Shown here: in pieces, positions 33,783 through 46,737 of the stretch
Position numbering within the stretch: position 1 is the stretch's first letter
How the letters are laid out: each line of letters starts with the position of its first letter
NCBI GenBank assembly: GCA_021234155.1
Contig: JAJEKV010000010.1
Coordinates: 8,578,103-8,642,102 of the forward strand
Reading direction: 5' to 3'
Length of the DNA: 64,000 nt
Origin: Isoetes taiwanensis
Lineage: Eukaryota; Streptophyta; Lycopodiopsida; Isoetales; Isoetaceae
Position numbers and translations under genes: made by a program
The notes under the pieces: generated by a model
Told to the model about the DNA's origin: nothing
The model's database searches: none
Seen by the model: the letters and a program-made list of their open reading frames with translations, nothing else

Positions 33783-34850
33783 GACAGTGTTTCTATTTTG
33801 TCCAAAGAGAGGACCCCTCACAAAGGGTTGCGGTTGGAAAGGCCATAGTAAGTAGGTTTTTTATACATTTGAATCCCAACTTTATGGGCGTGATTAGGGA
33901 CATTTCATAGTGTAACAGTTAACAGAAAGGCAACTAAGCCTAAGTGGTGCATGCGTTCAATATAAGCTAGATCTATAATAGGTCTAAGGATGACATTTGG
34001 CAAATGTGGTGCTTAGCTAGCACCATGTGTATTCTACATGGCTTTTGCCTATACATTGTGTCACCTAAGCATGTCCTTCCATGAGTACCTCAGCAACAAC
34101 ATCCACATTTGGAGCAACATCTTTGTAGCAATGATTTACATTTGATAATCCATTACTCCTGAGTGATTATCCATTTCACGGCTGATATTGGGGAGGTTAT
34201 CACGTGACGGTGATAATCGTCTCCATCAGCTGTTTAAGGGAGGTCAACACTCCCCTCTCAATGATCATATCTCTCGGCTTGCCAGTCTCGAGAGTTATAT
34301 ACTATAATTATCTCGAGGTGAGGGTTAACCTCGCCTTCAATTATATTATCCAACTAGAGGGGCATTTACAATGTAATGAATTGAATTGATTTGAATTAAA
34401 TGATTTTTATCGTCCACAAAGACCAATCGGTCTTATGGGACCCAAAAAAAACGAGTGCAACCTATTTGGATATCACCCTAAGTGTTTTCAACAAAAAATT
34501 CGTAGCAACAATTAAAACGCCGACCCTTCACAAAGAGTATAGAAAAATATTTCATAAGTTGTAATACTCCTAAGTAGGGTATCTGAGAGATACACTTGAA
34601 CCCCAACTTTAATGAGGTGATTAGGGACTAATGATGCCCTAGCCTACATGGTGCATAAATTCAGCATAAGCTAGATCCACAACAAGTGTGACGCGGGACA
34701 CATGTAGCAATGGACAATGAATACGTGTGAAGAGGGACATTTGACTAGAATTGAGAAGGCCATATGGTGCCTATGTGGCACCATACATGTATCCAACGTG
34801 TCATCTCTCATCTAAGCACGTGCCTCCTTGGGTAGCTCGAATTTCACATC
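33783..34850. repeat. Diverged direct repeat pair
   Basis: About 33783-34110 and 34510-34850 share an ordered series of blocks: CCCTTCACAAAG-like, GAATCCCAACTTTA/GAACCCCAACTTTA, GTGATTAGGGAC, TGGTGCAT..., AGCATAAGCTAGATC-like and a terminal GTGTCA...TAAGCA. Identity is low, so these are old copies of one repeat. Confidence 0.6.
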
Positions 34851-35402
34851 TATGCTTGGCCCACCACACCTTTAAGCTTGTAATTTATATTCCTTGCGTG
34901 TTCACTCATCCACTTGATTCTTTTCCTAAGGTATTTAAATATAAATATGAGCACCACGTATTATTCATTGGCTACATGCTTTTGAAAAGCCCAAATACTT
35001 TCCATGTCAATTTTTGGCACTTCACCTCCAAAGCTTGGATGTTCTTGTGATATTATACTATTAGCATGATACTACCGATATTATTTCAACACATTGTCAA
35101 AATCGTACAATGGTATCTAATAGCTTACTTGTACTTCCCATGAGGCTGGGAAGAAACACCCGAAAATAAAGAGAACCATCGTAGCTCTGAAGTAAGGACT
35201 GCCAACACTTGAACATGAATCATACGCATGGTAATTAGCATCACAAGCGTATGATAACACCTTGAGTAAAGGTGTTTCACACATGAGTATGGTTCATCTT
35301 GTGAGTCGAGTTCCAAACTAAATTCTCATGTTGAGGCCATAATCAATGCCATAGATATGAACGAGCTCCTGATTTCATCTAAAATGATCAAAACTAGTAT
35401 GT

Positions 35403-35552
35403 AATGGCATTTTGGTAATTAAGTTTGCTCTGTAGGGGCAAATTGGTAATTTGTTTGTAAATTTGTTTGAGTCAGGGGCATTTTGGTGATTTTGAAACTT
35501 ATAAGGGCATTTTGGTAATTACATAAACTCATAGGGGCATTTTGGTAGTTTT
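35403..35552. repeat. Short interspersed GGGGCATTTTGGTAATT array
   Basis: Five irregularly spaced copies of (A/G)GGGCA(T/A)(T/A)TTGGTRATT in 150 bp. No coding sequence. Confidence 0.75.
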
Positions 35553-35585
35553 CACTTGTAAAAATTCCATGCAAACATTGGCCTC

Positions 35586-36854
35586 TTGTATTCTAGGGCA
35601 AGGGGGGATTGGTTGCCGACTATCGAGTTGCTTCGACGAAGGGAGCCTACATCTATATTTCTAATATCACAAGGCATTGCAGGTTCTGAGCCAGATCATT
35701 CTTTCTTAAGTTCCATTTCATTCTTTTATATTTTACTTTTGAGAGCCACGATTATGGATCTCCGTGTCTACAGCACATAGCTACAGATGAATCTGGATTT
35801 GTGCCCCTAACTTCATCTTGTCATCATTGGAGTTGTTACTATATTGTATCATAATTGTAAGAGACAATTGCAGCATCGATGTCAGGACCCATTTATGATG
35901 CCAGATTTTGGATGCTGCAAGGTTCAGTGCAAAACATCAAGATCACGCATGTTACAGCTTACCATTTCAGCTAAAGAAAAAGCTTTTCCCAGGTCGTTTT
36001 GGCTGCTAATGGGAGTTCATTTTGGGCCTATCATTGCAGATTTAGGCTGGATTTTGCTTGCACAGAAAGGCAGGGTTTCATGTGGCCAGCTCCGAATCAT
36101 AAAAAGAAAAAGGCATCTCCTGAACAGAAGGTAATGCACAGTTCTGGAGTACAGGCTTTTAAGATCCAGGAAAGAGGATTGTTTATGACTGGAACTTCAG
36201 AGTTCATTGCATGAATCTAGTCAGTGAAGAAACTACAACTGGGAAATAGACTAGTGCATGTAATTCTTAGAACTTCCAAATGCTTTAGGCTTTTGTTAAG
36301 AAATATGACTATGTGATATGTGTAAGATCACATCATATTGAAAAAGTCCAACAACAATGCCATTATACCGTGGACGATAAAAACACTATTCTATTCTTTT
36401 CTATTCTCTGTTAATAGGTGTAAGACCACATCATATAGAAAAGGCCAAAGGGCCTTCCTATACTTTTATTGCAATCTGTGTATGATGATATTATATTGTG
36501 CTTTTGTTTATGTGATTTAGACCGTGTGTTTATTGCCCATTGATGTTGCAGGACATCTTGATTTCTTAAAGGGCATTATCATCATGTTGCAAAGAATGTG
36601 GAAGCAGACAAAGTACATTTTTTGCAATCCGCAACTTGGCTACTCATTACCAAGCAAAAATTAAATTGGATGAGCGCCATTTTATGTTGTTTGTTTGGCA
36701 ATTAAGCATGCTCACAGCTCAAGTTGAGGTTACAAGATCCCCAATGCCACATTTGTTGTTAATGCAACGAGGTGCTTCACACATCAATCTATCGTACATC
36801 AGAAGTTTTACAGTAGTGATGGAGACAGAGATTTGTTTCATTCCTTCATATTAA
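35586..36854. other. No gene recognised
   Basis: Short frames on the plus strand lack family resemblance. A 30 bp sequence (GTGTAAGATCACATCATAT...) at about 36319 recurs at about 36418 with TTCTATTC runs between. Confidence 0.35.
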
Positions 36855-36935
36855 TGGTTTTAAATACTTATCTGCTCTAATTACAATTGTCTTTAGTAGT
36901 AGTGTTGCCAGGAATTTCATGCATAAAGATTTTCA

Positions 36936-37052
<117 letters not shown>

Positions 37053-37059
37053 TATTAGA

Positions 37060-38851
37060 TCATGCTTCATGAAGCCCTTAAGGGCAAGAAGCAGCAACTA
37101 CATATGTTAAAGTTTGCAGTGTTGAAGAATCTAATTATGGCTTGGCATCTTGTGTTGCATTGGAATCTAATTACGGTTTTGGCATCATGTGCTGCATTAT
37201 GCTCCCAATTATTGAAACCATTATGGTCAAGATGAAAAAATCCGCCCTTTCGAGTTTTTGACGAAAAACCCTAACAATAATAGCTTCACTAAGTTAGGGT
37301 ATGGTCCTAAATCATCAAGAAGAGCACCCTCATGCTGACCAGCCTTGTCGGATTAACAATACATGATTAACAAAACGAGAAATGAAGAGCAATCATGCTT
37401 GCAATAGCCTTCTCCAAATGATCTTCGTCTTATGATTAACACATGCAAAAGGAAAAAGGAAAAGGGAAGAAAGAAGAAACAATGCCAAGTCATCTCATGA
37501 TAATGTGTAATGTCTATCTAGCTTGCCACAGGCAAAGCATTGTCAAACCATACCAAAAATTGTATTTTTCACCTCCAACCAACCATGATGCCAAATAATT
37601 GGATGTTTAGCTAGTTAGCTTCCTGCATAAAGAACAAAAAGAAAAAAGAACAACAAAATCCAGTAGAGGCTTATCTAGGGACGAGGGCCTCCACATAGGC
37701 AGGGGGACCTCCATCTAGGCACTAGGGCCTCACTCAAACCAAGCGTACACTGCTCATATAGTCATTCAATTATTAAGGTTACACCAAACACAGGGCTCAT
37801 AAACAAGTGGATGCCACATGACAATAGTTGAAAATAGGATTTTGGGGGTTGTATTTTTTTATTATTATATATTATGATTATGATTATTATTATTATTATT
37901 ATTATTATTATTTTTGTTGAGGGGCAGAGGGGGAGGGCATGATGCTAGCAAGAAGAAGTTGCACGTAAAGAGTGCTGATGAGAAAAATGTGAGGAAAAAA
38001 AAAAACCTAAATAGCCAAGTGTCTAGAAATGGCAAGAAAAGAACTACATAGGCAGTTACCTCAGTAGTTGCTCAGTAGTTCCAGAACTTCATTTACCTTC
38101 TATTTGACGAAATGGAGGTAAATGTCATTTGTAGAACAAATACAAAGAAGACAGATACACATGCTGAAAAAGAGGCAGAAAATGATATCAAAAAGATCTT
38201 GCAACATAGAGGTCCAAGTATTGTAAGCCAGCGACAAAATCAGGCAATTGGGTAGCAAATTAAACCAACTAAACAATGGAAGGAAGGACATAGGATAAAT
38301 GGGAAGTGCATTGAAAAACAAGAAACTATGCATATGGATGGGATAAACTATAAAAGGACATATATGAAAAGGTATCAAATCAAATGTAATCCTCAAAAAC
38401 ATATAATGTCTATCATGAAGACACCATTAAGTTGCTCCCTACCATACATAATGCTAAGGACTACTAATCAACCTAGCAGTCTCAAGGCATGATCTTGGCC
38501 ATTAATAGCAAAGTTTGCTTTGCAGTACCAGCTAAAAGAAAGTAATGCCTTTGACACACTCTACCCCGAATTTTTCTCCTTTATGCTTGGTCTTCCAGGA
38601 TGACACGATTGTTGGCTCACAAGGCAATGATCTTACGATGTTAGAGAATGGGGATTTCTCGTTGTAGCACTGCAATGATGTCATGGTTCTAATGGGTGAT
38701 ATAACCATTTTGTTGGATCACCCCAATGACCCAAATCCTGGGGATATTCTCAGCTTAAAGGAGGCCCTTCTGATCTTGTTGGGGGATACAGAGATGGAAC
38801 ATAGATAGATGAGAGCGTGTCCGTGGTTCTATTCTTAGGGGGTTAAGCAAG
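37060..38851. other. No gene recognised; (TTA)n at 37857-37912
   Basis: AT-rich intergenic sequence with a TTATTA microsatellite of about 50 bp near 37880. The minus-strand frame at 38100-38402 is hydrophobic and low complexity; I do not accept it as a gene. Confidence 0.4.
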
Positions 38852-38925
38852 CAAGGTGCAACGCAATTCGGTAACGCATCCGCTCCAGGCGCAGAGGATC
38901 ACAGGCCCAAACCCCACCACACAAA
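38852..38925 (+). pseudogene. Mitochondrial trnP-like tRNA relic
   Basis: It aligns over its length with plant mitochondrial tRNA-Pro. Differences are mostly C for T and A for G. The T arm reads ACAGG-CCCAAAC-CCCAC, which cannot pair as DNA. If its C residues at the mismatches were U, it would give a paired stem and the canonical UUCAAAU loop. The anticodon loop no longer holds UGG. The acceptor end is decayed. Confidence 0.5.
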
Positions 38926-39631
38926 GAAGTGAGTAAAAGATGAAAATCAATCGACCATTACTGCCTCATCCTACCATTCATAAGCCGTAGCTTACTCCGA
39001 CGTTCCCTACTTTCTATAGAATACCAGGGGCTCCCTCAATAGCTAAGGTTTTGTTTAGTCTCCCCTCTTGGAAAATAGGTGATCTGAGCCTGACTTTTTC
39101 TCACTATTCCTTCTTCTTCTTCGTCTCTCACTAGTTCAATATTTTACTAGTCAATCTAACTTTCTTAGCGTTTCACTATCACATGAGTAATGGAGTTCGT
39201 CATTCATGGTGGGATTAGGGAAATCCAGAGCAAAGCCATACGGGACGTACGGATGTAATACCTTGCTTATGCAGCCTCCCCGAGAGCCTGGACGACATGG
39301 ATCTAGATGGGAGGTTCCTATCAATCCAAGGTGGTCTGCCTTGGCGGGAATGAGTTGTTCGATGGACCTCATGCCCCACATGCATCGTAATTGTTCAGTG
39401 TCATGCATGTAGCGACAACAACCATTTATTCTGTTGCTCTGACGTGGCACCTGCTCCGTTAGTAGCGACAACCACAAGAACAAGAAAAAAACAAGCTGCA
39501 ATGTTCACGCCATAATGTATTACATCAAGATTCATTGTTGAAAGTCCATTACGCTGAAAGTTTCTAGTTTGCGTGAAGCAGTAGCGATTTCAAAGGAACT
39601 CTCCAATCCCATAAAAAAGGTTGCATTGGCT

Positions 39632-39727
39632 ATGGAGATGATTTGTTTTCAAAAACCCATACAGGCAGAAACAGAAAGTATGAAGATGATTTGTGGTCAA
39701 AAACCCATACAGGCAGAAATAGAAAGT
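39632..39727. repeat. 48 bp tandem duplication
   Basis: Two units (39632-39679, 39680-39727) share AAAAACCCATACAGGCAGAA and flanks, with a few differences. Confidence 0.85.
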
Positions 39728-40043
39728 AGAGGTTTGGCGACAGTCAAGTCATTTCTCCAATTAAATAGATTCAAAAAGTGTTTGAGATACGTGGGATATG
39801 TAATTTCTTATGCAATGCAAAACACTCTACAGGGGCATTCTGCATATCTTTTTTCGAAAAAATCTCTTATTTCTTATGACTATCTAGTCAAAATGGAGAA
39901 AAACTTCGCCAACTCGTTACTGTCAAAAGAGTCATTCTGATCATTACTGCATTCTTTTGAGTTTTGTGAACGAGGGTTCGATGTCACTATCATCACTCCG
40001 GCCAACATCATAGGGGAAACTTCCATTTTGCTGAGGAGCTTTT

Positions 40044-40151
40044 CGTTATGATCAATTAATGAGACTTGGCTGGAAAGTCTTCTTGCCTCTCTCATTGGCA
40101 TGGGTAGTCCTTGTCTCCGATGTTGTAAGTGCCTTTGAGTGGCTTCCCTAA
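40044..40151 (+). pseudogene. nad1: Mitochondrial nad1, 3' end fragment
   Basis: The last 35 codons and TAA stop of NADH dehydrogenase subunit 1: [20 protein letters not shown] and then VVLVS...FEWLP, matching the conserved C-terminal end of plant NAD1 (complex I membrane arm). Upstream identity is lost after a few codons, consistent with an intron boundary or a break. The piece is in frame without stops. As a nuclear fragment it is not functional. Confidence 0.85.
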
Positions 40152-40218
40152 TCGAGTTATCGGTTTCACTTTGTATACAGAGCGATACAATATATAGCAA
40201 TAGGTGGTTACTTCATTT

Positions 40219-40291
40219 GGGTGTATGGCTCAGTTGGTAGAGCACTGACTCCTTATTCTAATGGTCGCAGGTTCAAGTTTCGCTATGCCCA
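40219..40291 (+). pseudogene. Mitochondrial trnK-like tRNA relic
   Basis: 73 nt matching plant mitochondrial tRNA-Lys (GGGTGTA acceptor, GGCTCAGTTGGTAGAGCA D arm, GGTTCAAG T arm). An A-to-G change in the acceptor/D region is matched by ATGCCC on the 3' side. The anticodon stem no longer pairs well and position 33 is C, so it is decayed or would need editing. Confidence 0.75.
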
Positions 40292-40929
40292 CCCTTTCTT
40301 TTTTCTTCCTTTCTTTCTTTCTTTCTGAGTCTAGCTTGGTCTTCTCTCGCATTCCCTCTCATTCTGGACTGGTTATGGATAGGGGAACTCGAACCCCCAC
40401 TCATGCCCAAGATACTTGACTGATTAGGTCATTAGATCACATGACATTGCTTGCTTTCCCCCTCCACATAAGCTAAGCTAAGCTAAGCTCTTGTCTCATG
40501 CATGTTGGTTGCTACGGCTTGTACGTACTCCATCGGCTTGCTTCTTATCCTTCTTCTTCCTCTCATTAATGGTAATGAAATGACTAGATGTGTGTGTTAA
40601 CCTTCAGAACTGCTTTACGCCTTCTAGCCTCTAGATCGGCCCTATCCCTAATCGGTCCCTCGTTAGTCGGTCTACAGATCATGCAGGCCCCCACGCACGA
40701 CCTCCTAGCACAGCCGAACACCAAATAGGATTCGAAGATAGATGCATGCCATGTGGCATCACTCTTTCTTCTTTCTTCCTGTGGGGAGAAGGGTGGTGAA
40801 TATATAGATTATCTGCCTGTTGGAGTAATGGGGGAACCGCATCGCACTTCGAGCCATTAGACAATGAAAGAAAGATCAACACAAACACTTCAACGGGATC
40901 AATTTACGTATTTCATGCATTGCAATTTT

Positions 40930-41157
40930 ACGAAAAGATGGCTGATTTCCACGAACCACAAAGATACAGGTACTCCATATCGTATTTTTGGTGCCATTGC
41001 TAGAGTAATGGGTATACGCATTCCCGTACTAATTCATATGGAACCAGCACAACCTGGCCATCAGATTCCTAGTGGAAATCACTCACTTCATAATGTTCCA
41101 ATAATAGCTCATGCTTTTTCAATGATCCCCTTTATGGTTACGCCATGGCGGGCTTAG
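40930..41157 (+). pseudogene. cox1: Mitochondrial cox1, 5' fragment
   Basis: 75 codons from an ACG start to an in-frame TAG. It reads [24 protein letters not shown] and [11 protein letters not shown], aligning to cytochrome c oxidase subunit 1 (complex IV) N-terminal end. Several differences are C at positions where U is needed for the conserved residue: ACG for the AUG start, ACA for Ile, CCA and CCT for Leu, ACG for Met. That is the footprint of C-to-U RNA editing sites. Other changes (CGA to CAA type) look like decay after transfer. The frame is lost after TTTATGGTTACGCCA. Confidence 0.88.
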
Positions 41158-41210
41158 CCCCACTATCCAATGGGACGTGCCCGAGCAAGAGCGCTCCAAA
41201 TATAATACCA

Positions 41211-43188
41211 TTATGTATGGTTGACGGACGACGAAGAGCTGATGACAGGTATCAGGACAAGAAGAACGGGGTTAGCTAAAGGAACGAACATTGTAGGCAC
41301 CACCACTGACTGCACTGGACTGGCATTTGGGAAGGTGAAATATGACAAGGCTTTCGGGGCGGGGCTAATAACATTCTTAATTTGGACAGTGGGGGATGAC
41401 TGGAACAATATACAGGAGGAGCGACCTTCATATTCATTAGAGCCAGAGGCGCACATCATAAATGCTTTTCTGTCTATTTCTAGGCCACGTGACTTCATTA
41501 TATGATGAGACATCACATTAAGAGGAGATCCTCCATCAAGTAGTACTTTTGGCAGTATCTTTTTGCCAATCTTTGCTGCACATGTAAAAGCACCCGGGTA
41601 TATATATGATTTTGTAAGCGCTATTTGTTCCCCTTGTGATAAGTTGATGTGCTCTTCTTTGGTTAGATCTAGGACCTTATCTCTGTAAGATGGTACAATC
41701 TTTAATAACGTAAGTAAATCTACACTTACTTTGGCATTTTTCAGCAAAAATTCAACTTCATCAGTCTCTTTTTCTTTCCTAGCATATTTTTGATGAGGGA
41801 AAATAGGTACAACCTGATTGACTTCATTTGGCTTTACCTTAGGTGCACTTGCTACACTTGCTTCAACCTTGCCATGGATCACCTCTTTATCTCTTGTGTT
41901 TTTTATGGCTCTGGTGTGCACAACCATGATTTCCTCTTGCTCTTCTGACTCCTGCATAAACCTGATTGATATAGCTGGATCAGCAGCAAACCTAACTGAA
42001 GAAGTTGGCTCAGTAGCAAATTTGATTGGTGCATTTGATTCAGTTGCTTTTTCTGCTTCCTGCCTAGTAAAATATTCTTTTACACTACATCTGTCCTCAT
42101 AATGCCCAATGGCTTTGCAAAAAGCACAAACTGGGCATTCCTTACCAAAATGCCCTCTTTTACCGCATTTGATGCATGGACTATACCAACAGTAATTAGA
42201 GTGAGTGTCTCTTTGGCAATGGGCACGAGATGGATAGATCTTCCTCTCAGGTCTCGAAGCCTTCATTGCTTGAAGTTGCTTTGTGACTTCAAGTAAGGCC
42301 TCAGATACTTTTGTGATCTCAGCTTTGACATCAGCTCCTCCATCTTTGTGAAAGCAAGGCCTCAGATACTTTTGTGATCTCAGCTTTGACATCAGCTCCT
42401 CCATCTTTGGCTTCTTCTTTTCCTTTTGAATAGCATAAACTGGTTAGATGGGTGTCCGTCATCAGGAAGATAAGAAAACATATTGGCAATCTCAATGGCT
42501 TTGGTGAAAGCTCTATGTATAGTGTGAAAGCCTTCTTGTTTTTGCAACGTGTACATCTTCCTATAGACTCTTGGTCTGCTACTCAAGCCTCTTATGAAAC
42601 ATGCCACAAGGTGCAAGGTATGATTGGGAACTTGATTGATCTGACATCTGGTTAGATATGCATGAAACCTCTCAACATATTGAATAATAGTCTACCAAGT
42701 TTGATGCTGAATTCTTGTAATTCAAAAACCAGATCTTGAGGTTCAACAAGATTACCAAACCTTTCTAGAAATTGTTTTTCAATTTCTTCCCAAGTGTTGA
42801 CACCTGTACTGATCACATAATCCAGCCATACTCTTATCTCATCATTCTTGAACCACTTTCTGAATTCTGAGAATTTGCCTCCTTTTTTGTAGCCATATTC
42901 TTGATAATGCTCCTCAAAGGTCTCTAGCAAGTTGTTAGCATTGACACTCGGAACAAAAATAGGTCGGGGAATAGGCATATTGAGCTAAAAATATTGCATA
43001 CATGTATTACCCTGCCAGGTAGATCCATGCTGTGCAGCAGCTACTCCTGTATTTTCTTGTGGTTCAGTGTGAACTTGATCAGCAACTTCATTGTTTCTTC
43101 TAGGAGCCATGAGTTCCCAAAGATCAGGTGGGATCTCGGTAGGACCTCCAAAATGTTGAAGGTATTCCTGGCACATCTCCAACCTCAC
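41211..43188 (-). pseudogene. Ty3/gypsy gag-protease fragment
   Basis: On the minus strand 43188-42985 holds the leader with MAPRRNNEVADQV. 42978-42652 is the gag capsid region (FEEHYQEYGYKKG, FRKWFKNDEIRVWLDY, NTWEEIEKQFLERFGN; retrotrans_gag, PF03732). 42404-41211 carries two CCHC zinc knuckles (CIKCGKRGHFGKEC and CAFCKAIGHYEDRC) and a protease-like LLDGGSPLNVMS, with DGGS in place of D(S/T)G, as seen in several plant gypsy lineages. Frames are split by a 61 bp duplication. RT and integrase would follow below 41.2 kb but are replaced by the mitochondrial insert. Confidence 0.88.
42295..42416. repeat. 61 bp tandem duplication in gag
   Basis: AAGGCCTCAGATACTTTTGT starts both units (42295-42355 and 42356-42416), which are almost identical. 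The length is not a multiple of three. Confidence 0.9.
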
Positions 43189-43189
43189 T

Positions 43190-46100
43190 AATACAGGACC
43201 TCCAGGTTGCTATAGGCAACCACTCTGTATAAAAACTCGCTGAAAAAGTGCTCAATTATCAAGTAGATGTTAGTTTCCCAAAACAGAAAAAAACAGTCTT
43301 AGCAAAAGTTCAACCAAATAATCTTGGTATTGAATTTTTGCCCATCTCCAGGTTCCCAAGTGTGAGATAGTTCTCCCTGAAAAGGTCAGCAACCAAAATC
43401 TAAGTGTATCTAGTAGAAAAAGAACCCCCCTGACCAAGTCAAAATTAAGTCAATAGTTCTACCCGACTTTTTGTAAAGTGGCCTAGACTCCTAGGATTCT
43501 CTGGGTTAGGTGCATGAAATTTCTTACTTAGAAATTTACTGTATATGATGCAAGAGATCGTTTTTTGACAGACAGTCTTCTTGTACCAAAAAACATAGAG
43601 CTATATTCCACAGATCAAATTCTGGATATCCTTTTGAGTTTTTGATAACTTGTATAGGTGCTAAGTAGCCTATGGAATTAGTGCAATTTTGGTATAGAAT
43701 GAAAACAAAGCCTGACTCATACTGGGGGACATATTTTGATTAGCATTTCGATGTTCAAGACTAAAATACTTAAGATACTTCACTTTTTTTAGTTTTATGT
43801 GATTTACAACTGATAAAACAAGACAAATATAATGTCAAACCTAAGTTGCCTAATTCTCTTTAAGTATCTTCGCCTTTATAGATTATCTTAGAGATATATT
43901 CAAAGCTTCAAATGCATAGAACAATTCTTCCTTACCAAGTTCGGATTTTCTATCAATTGCACATCATGAAAAAGGTATACATTGACTCCCAAGCTTTGAG
44001 TCTTGGGCACAGGATCAAAGTAACAATATATAATCAAACAGTCAAGCTTGCATCATATTTTGATGAATTTTGAGGCAAGGAAGATCATTCACACTCGAGA
44101 ATCATCAAACCGGTCCGACAATGTGTTGCACAGGTCAATAATCTCGCACAGAAGCCGACCCTCTTTCTGAGATGAATTCCCTTTCTTGTATCCCCGATTC
44201 CAGTATGTTCTTGGCAGATTTTACTGACATTGTTTGTCTTTTAAGCAGGTTTCGGGTTTCTTGGTGTGGCTGGAGATGAATCGGGACACATGCAATGATT
44301 TAGCCGCTCAATCATGACAATTTTTCGGATCTTGGCCCTGAACTCTGTTTTAGGTTTCTTGATTAGCTCAAAATATCCCACAGACATTTCTAAAAAAAGA
44401 AGCTTAGGTATATAAGGACCAATCCATGCAAGTTTATAAGAATTGCATGCTATGCCCGCGTGGGATTCGGCCCATTGCCGGCCCACATGTCCCAAATACC
44501 GTGTTGGGGAGGGGGGGTAGGATTGGGTGGAAGGATTAGCTAGGTGGGGGGTAGATAGGAAAAAAAAAATTTAACCATGGGCACGGATCCCAAGATATAG
44601 ATTTTGAGGGTCAAAACAGGGCTTTTTTGCAAAATTTCAAAGTCCACATGGCATATTTTTTTCGTGTTCTACAAGATGGAAAAATAGTTTTTGGGATTTG
44701 AGCACTTTGACTTTTTGGTCAATACTGTGGTTAAAATTTGATGGTGTGGCAAAAAGGAAGGAGGTGACTTGGCATTCTCATGATGAGGTGGCACAAATGT
44801 TGGGGTGATGTGGCAGGTGAAGTGGCAAAGAATATTCTCCTAGTCAAAAAACCGTTGTGAGATGGAAATGAGGTGGATGCCACGTGTGGCATGATGTCGA
44901 TGACATGTGATGATGTGGCATATTTCTTGCTAAGGTGGATGATGTTATGTCAAAGTGGCAAGTGCACCTCAAATCTTTGATATTTTGGTGATACTTAGGC
45001 CAATTTTGCCTTTTTAAAATTTGTGATAAATGTGCACCTTTCTCTCTCTAACTTTACTTTTAGAGAAAGAATATGGTCTTTTGACCTTTAGGAAGCCAAT
45101 TTTAATGGAATTTTTTGCATTTTTCATGAATAATGGATGTATGCTAAGGTGTGTGAGGTGTTCTTGACTAGGAAAAAGACTTTTGCCAACTTTGGTTTTG
45201 GAAGGTGGTAATGGCATGTGAGATGGGGAAAATGAGATGTGAGATGGATGGAATCATGACAATGGAGCCTATGAAGATATGAATCATGCCAAAAAACATT
45301 GATAAAGTAAAATGCCTTACTTTTGAGGGGTCTTCCAAACTTTGACTTCTAGAGGGGTCTTCAAGTGTTGACTTGGAGTTTCCATAAAGGTAACTTGATC
45401 CTAGATCCTTCTCATGATGCTCAAGTGAGATTCCTTGGTTGGGTCTTCTACTTTGATCTTTCCTGAGGGTTTTCAACAAATTTTGTCTTCAAAAAATGTA
45501 AACTTGATCTATGCACACATGTTCTGCAAGATGTTAGCTAAAAAGTGACATGTGCAAATTGTTCTTCTATGCTGCCAAATAGTGGCAGCAATCTCCTCGA
45601 TTTTCCTTCTCAACTTTGTGCTTGTGCCATCGAAATCTTATTCGATCTTTCATATATCTTCCATTTGGAATTTTTTCTTCAAATTGGCAAACCAAACAAG
45701 CAATGATGCCAAACCATGAATAATGGAGAAAGAAGCATGAGGTCCAAAAAACCAACGCAAACGGAGCAAACAAACTAACACAATAAAATGGATCACTCAG
45801 ACTAACAAAGCAATGAGAAATCAGCCAAATCAACAAAATGAGCAATGGAATTGAAGAAGCAAGAAGAGCACCACAGATAGAAAGAAAGTCTTGGTAATGA
45901 GCATATGCCAAACAATAGAAGGCCAAAACACTAAGGTAAAGACACTGATTGATATGCTAAGAAGGTGTTAACGACGATAAGTTTCAAAAAGTGATGCATA
46001 AGCAAAGGGCAAGGGACTCAAAGTGACCACACCATATCCTAAACACTATCGCGAGCACTAGAGAACTAAAAGGAACATGACCATATAATAACCATCAATA

Positions 46101-46560
46101 TATATTCTATATGAATTGATGGTCTAACTATTTAGAGGGTCAGCAAGCGATGATTGTTGTATGCTAAATGAAGAAAGAGAGACATACAGGGCAAAAAAAA
46201 AGAATGTGAAATCAATCCGGATGGATAAGAATTATATTTGATGATTAGAAAATAGAGAATTAAACTGGTAGGATAGATTTGGAAAACAAATCAACTATTT
46301 TTTTCAAATATGCAGCAATAGTTTCAAAAGGGACAAAAGGAAACAAGGTGCTGCGCACGGAGGGTTGCCCTCCATGGCCGAAGAGTGAAATGGCTTATGT
46401 TGTAGTTGTAGACAATAGAGTATTTGAATCGAAATTGCTATTTTAAGACATTGACATTTTGTGAAGGTGATGTTACGCATTCACATTTGCATTTGCATTT
46501 TACTTTACGACATCGACAGGCTCGAGCTTCTCAACCACCAACTCGTTACAGGCTCCTCTC
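43190..46560. other. No gene recognised upstream of the gypsy gag
   Basis: The first part may be the gypsy 5' leader. I see no clear LTR or primer binding site. From 44.75 to 44.98 kb the motif GATGTGGCA/GGTGGCA recurs irregularly. Minus-strand frames at 44241-44495, 45168-45479 and 45567-45926 have no family I recognise. Confidence 0.35.
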
Positions 46561-46737
46561 AGGCAGACCATCGTTAATGCACGTTTGAGATCGCACCACG
46601 GGAACCATGCTACACACGGCAAATATATATAGGCACCACGGCGGGAGCATGCAGCAATTCCTTGACAATATTAGAGCGATTGCTGAGAGTTCAACATCGC
46701 AATCCGCTTTGGAGCCAATGCTGCTAGGACTGTCCTC

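Larger units (their letters stand above)
38852..41157 (+). other. Mitochondrial-derived insert (NUMT)
   Basis: It includes a trnP-like relic, the nad1 3' end, a trnK-like relic and the cox1 5' end, all on the plus strand, with non-coding mitochondrial-type sequence between. It lies between nuclear repeats, and the gypsy fragment starts within about 60 bp of the cox1 break. Exact outer edges are not visible to me. Confidence 0.7.

Noticed and set aside
40380-40410. ATAGGGGAACTCGAACCCCC, like the T arm of a reverse-strand tRNA
   Set aside because: No matching acceptor, D arm or anticodon arm follows, so it is at most a scrap.
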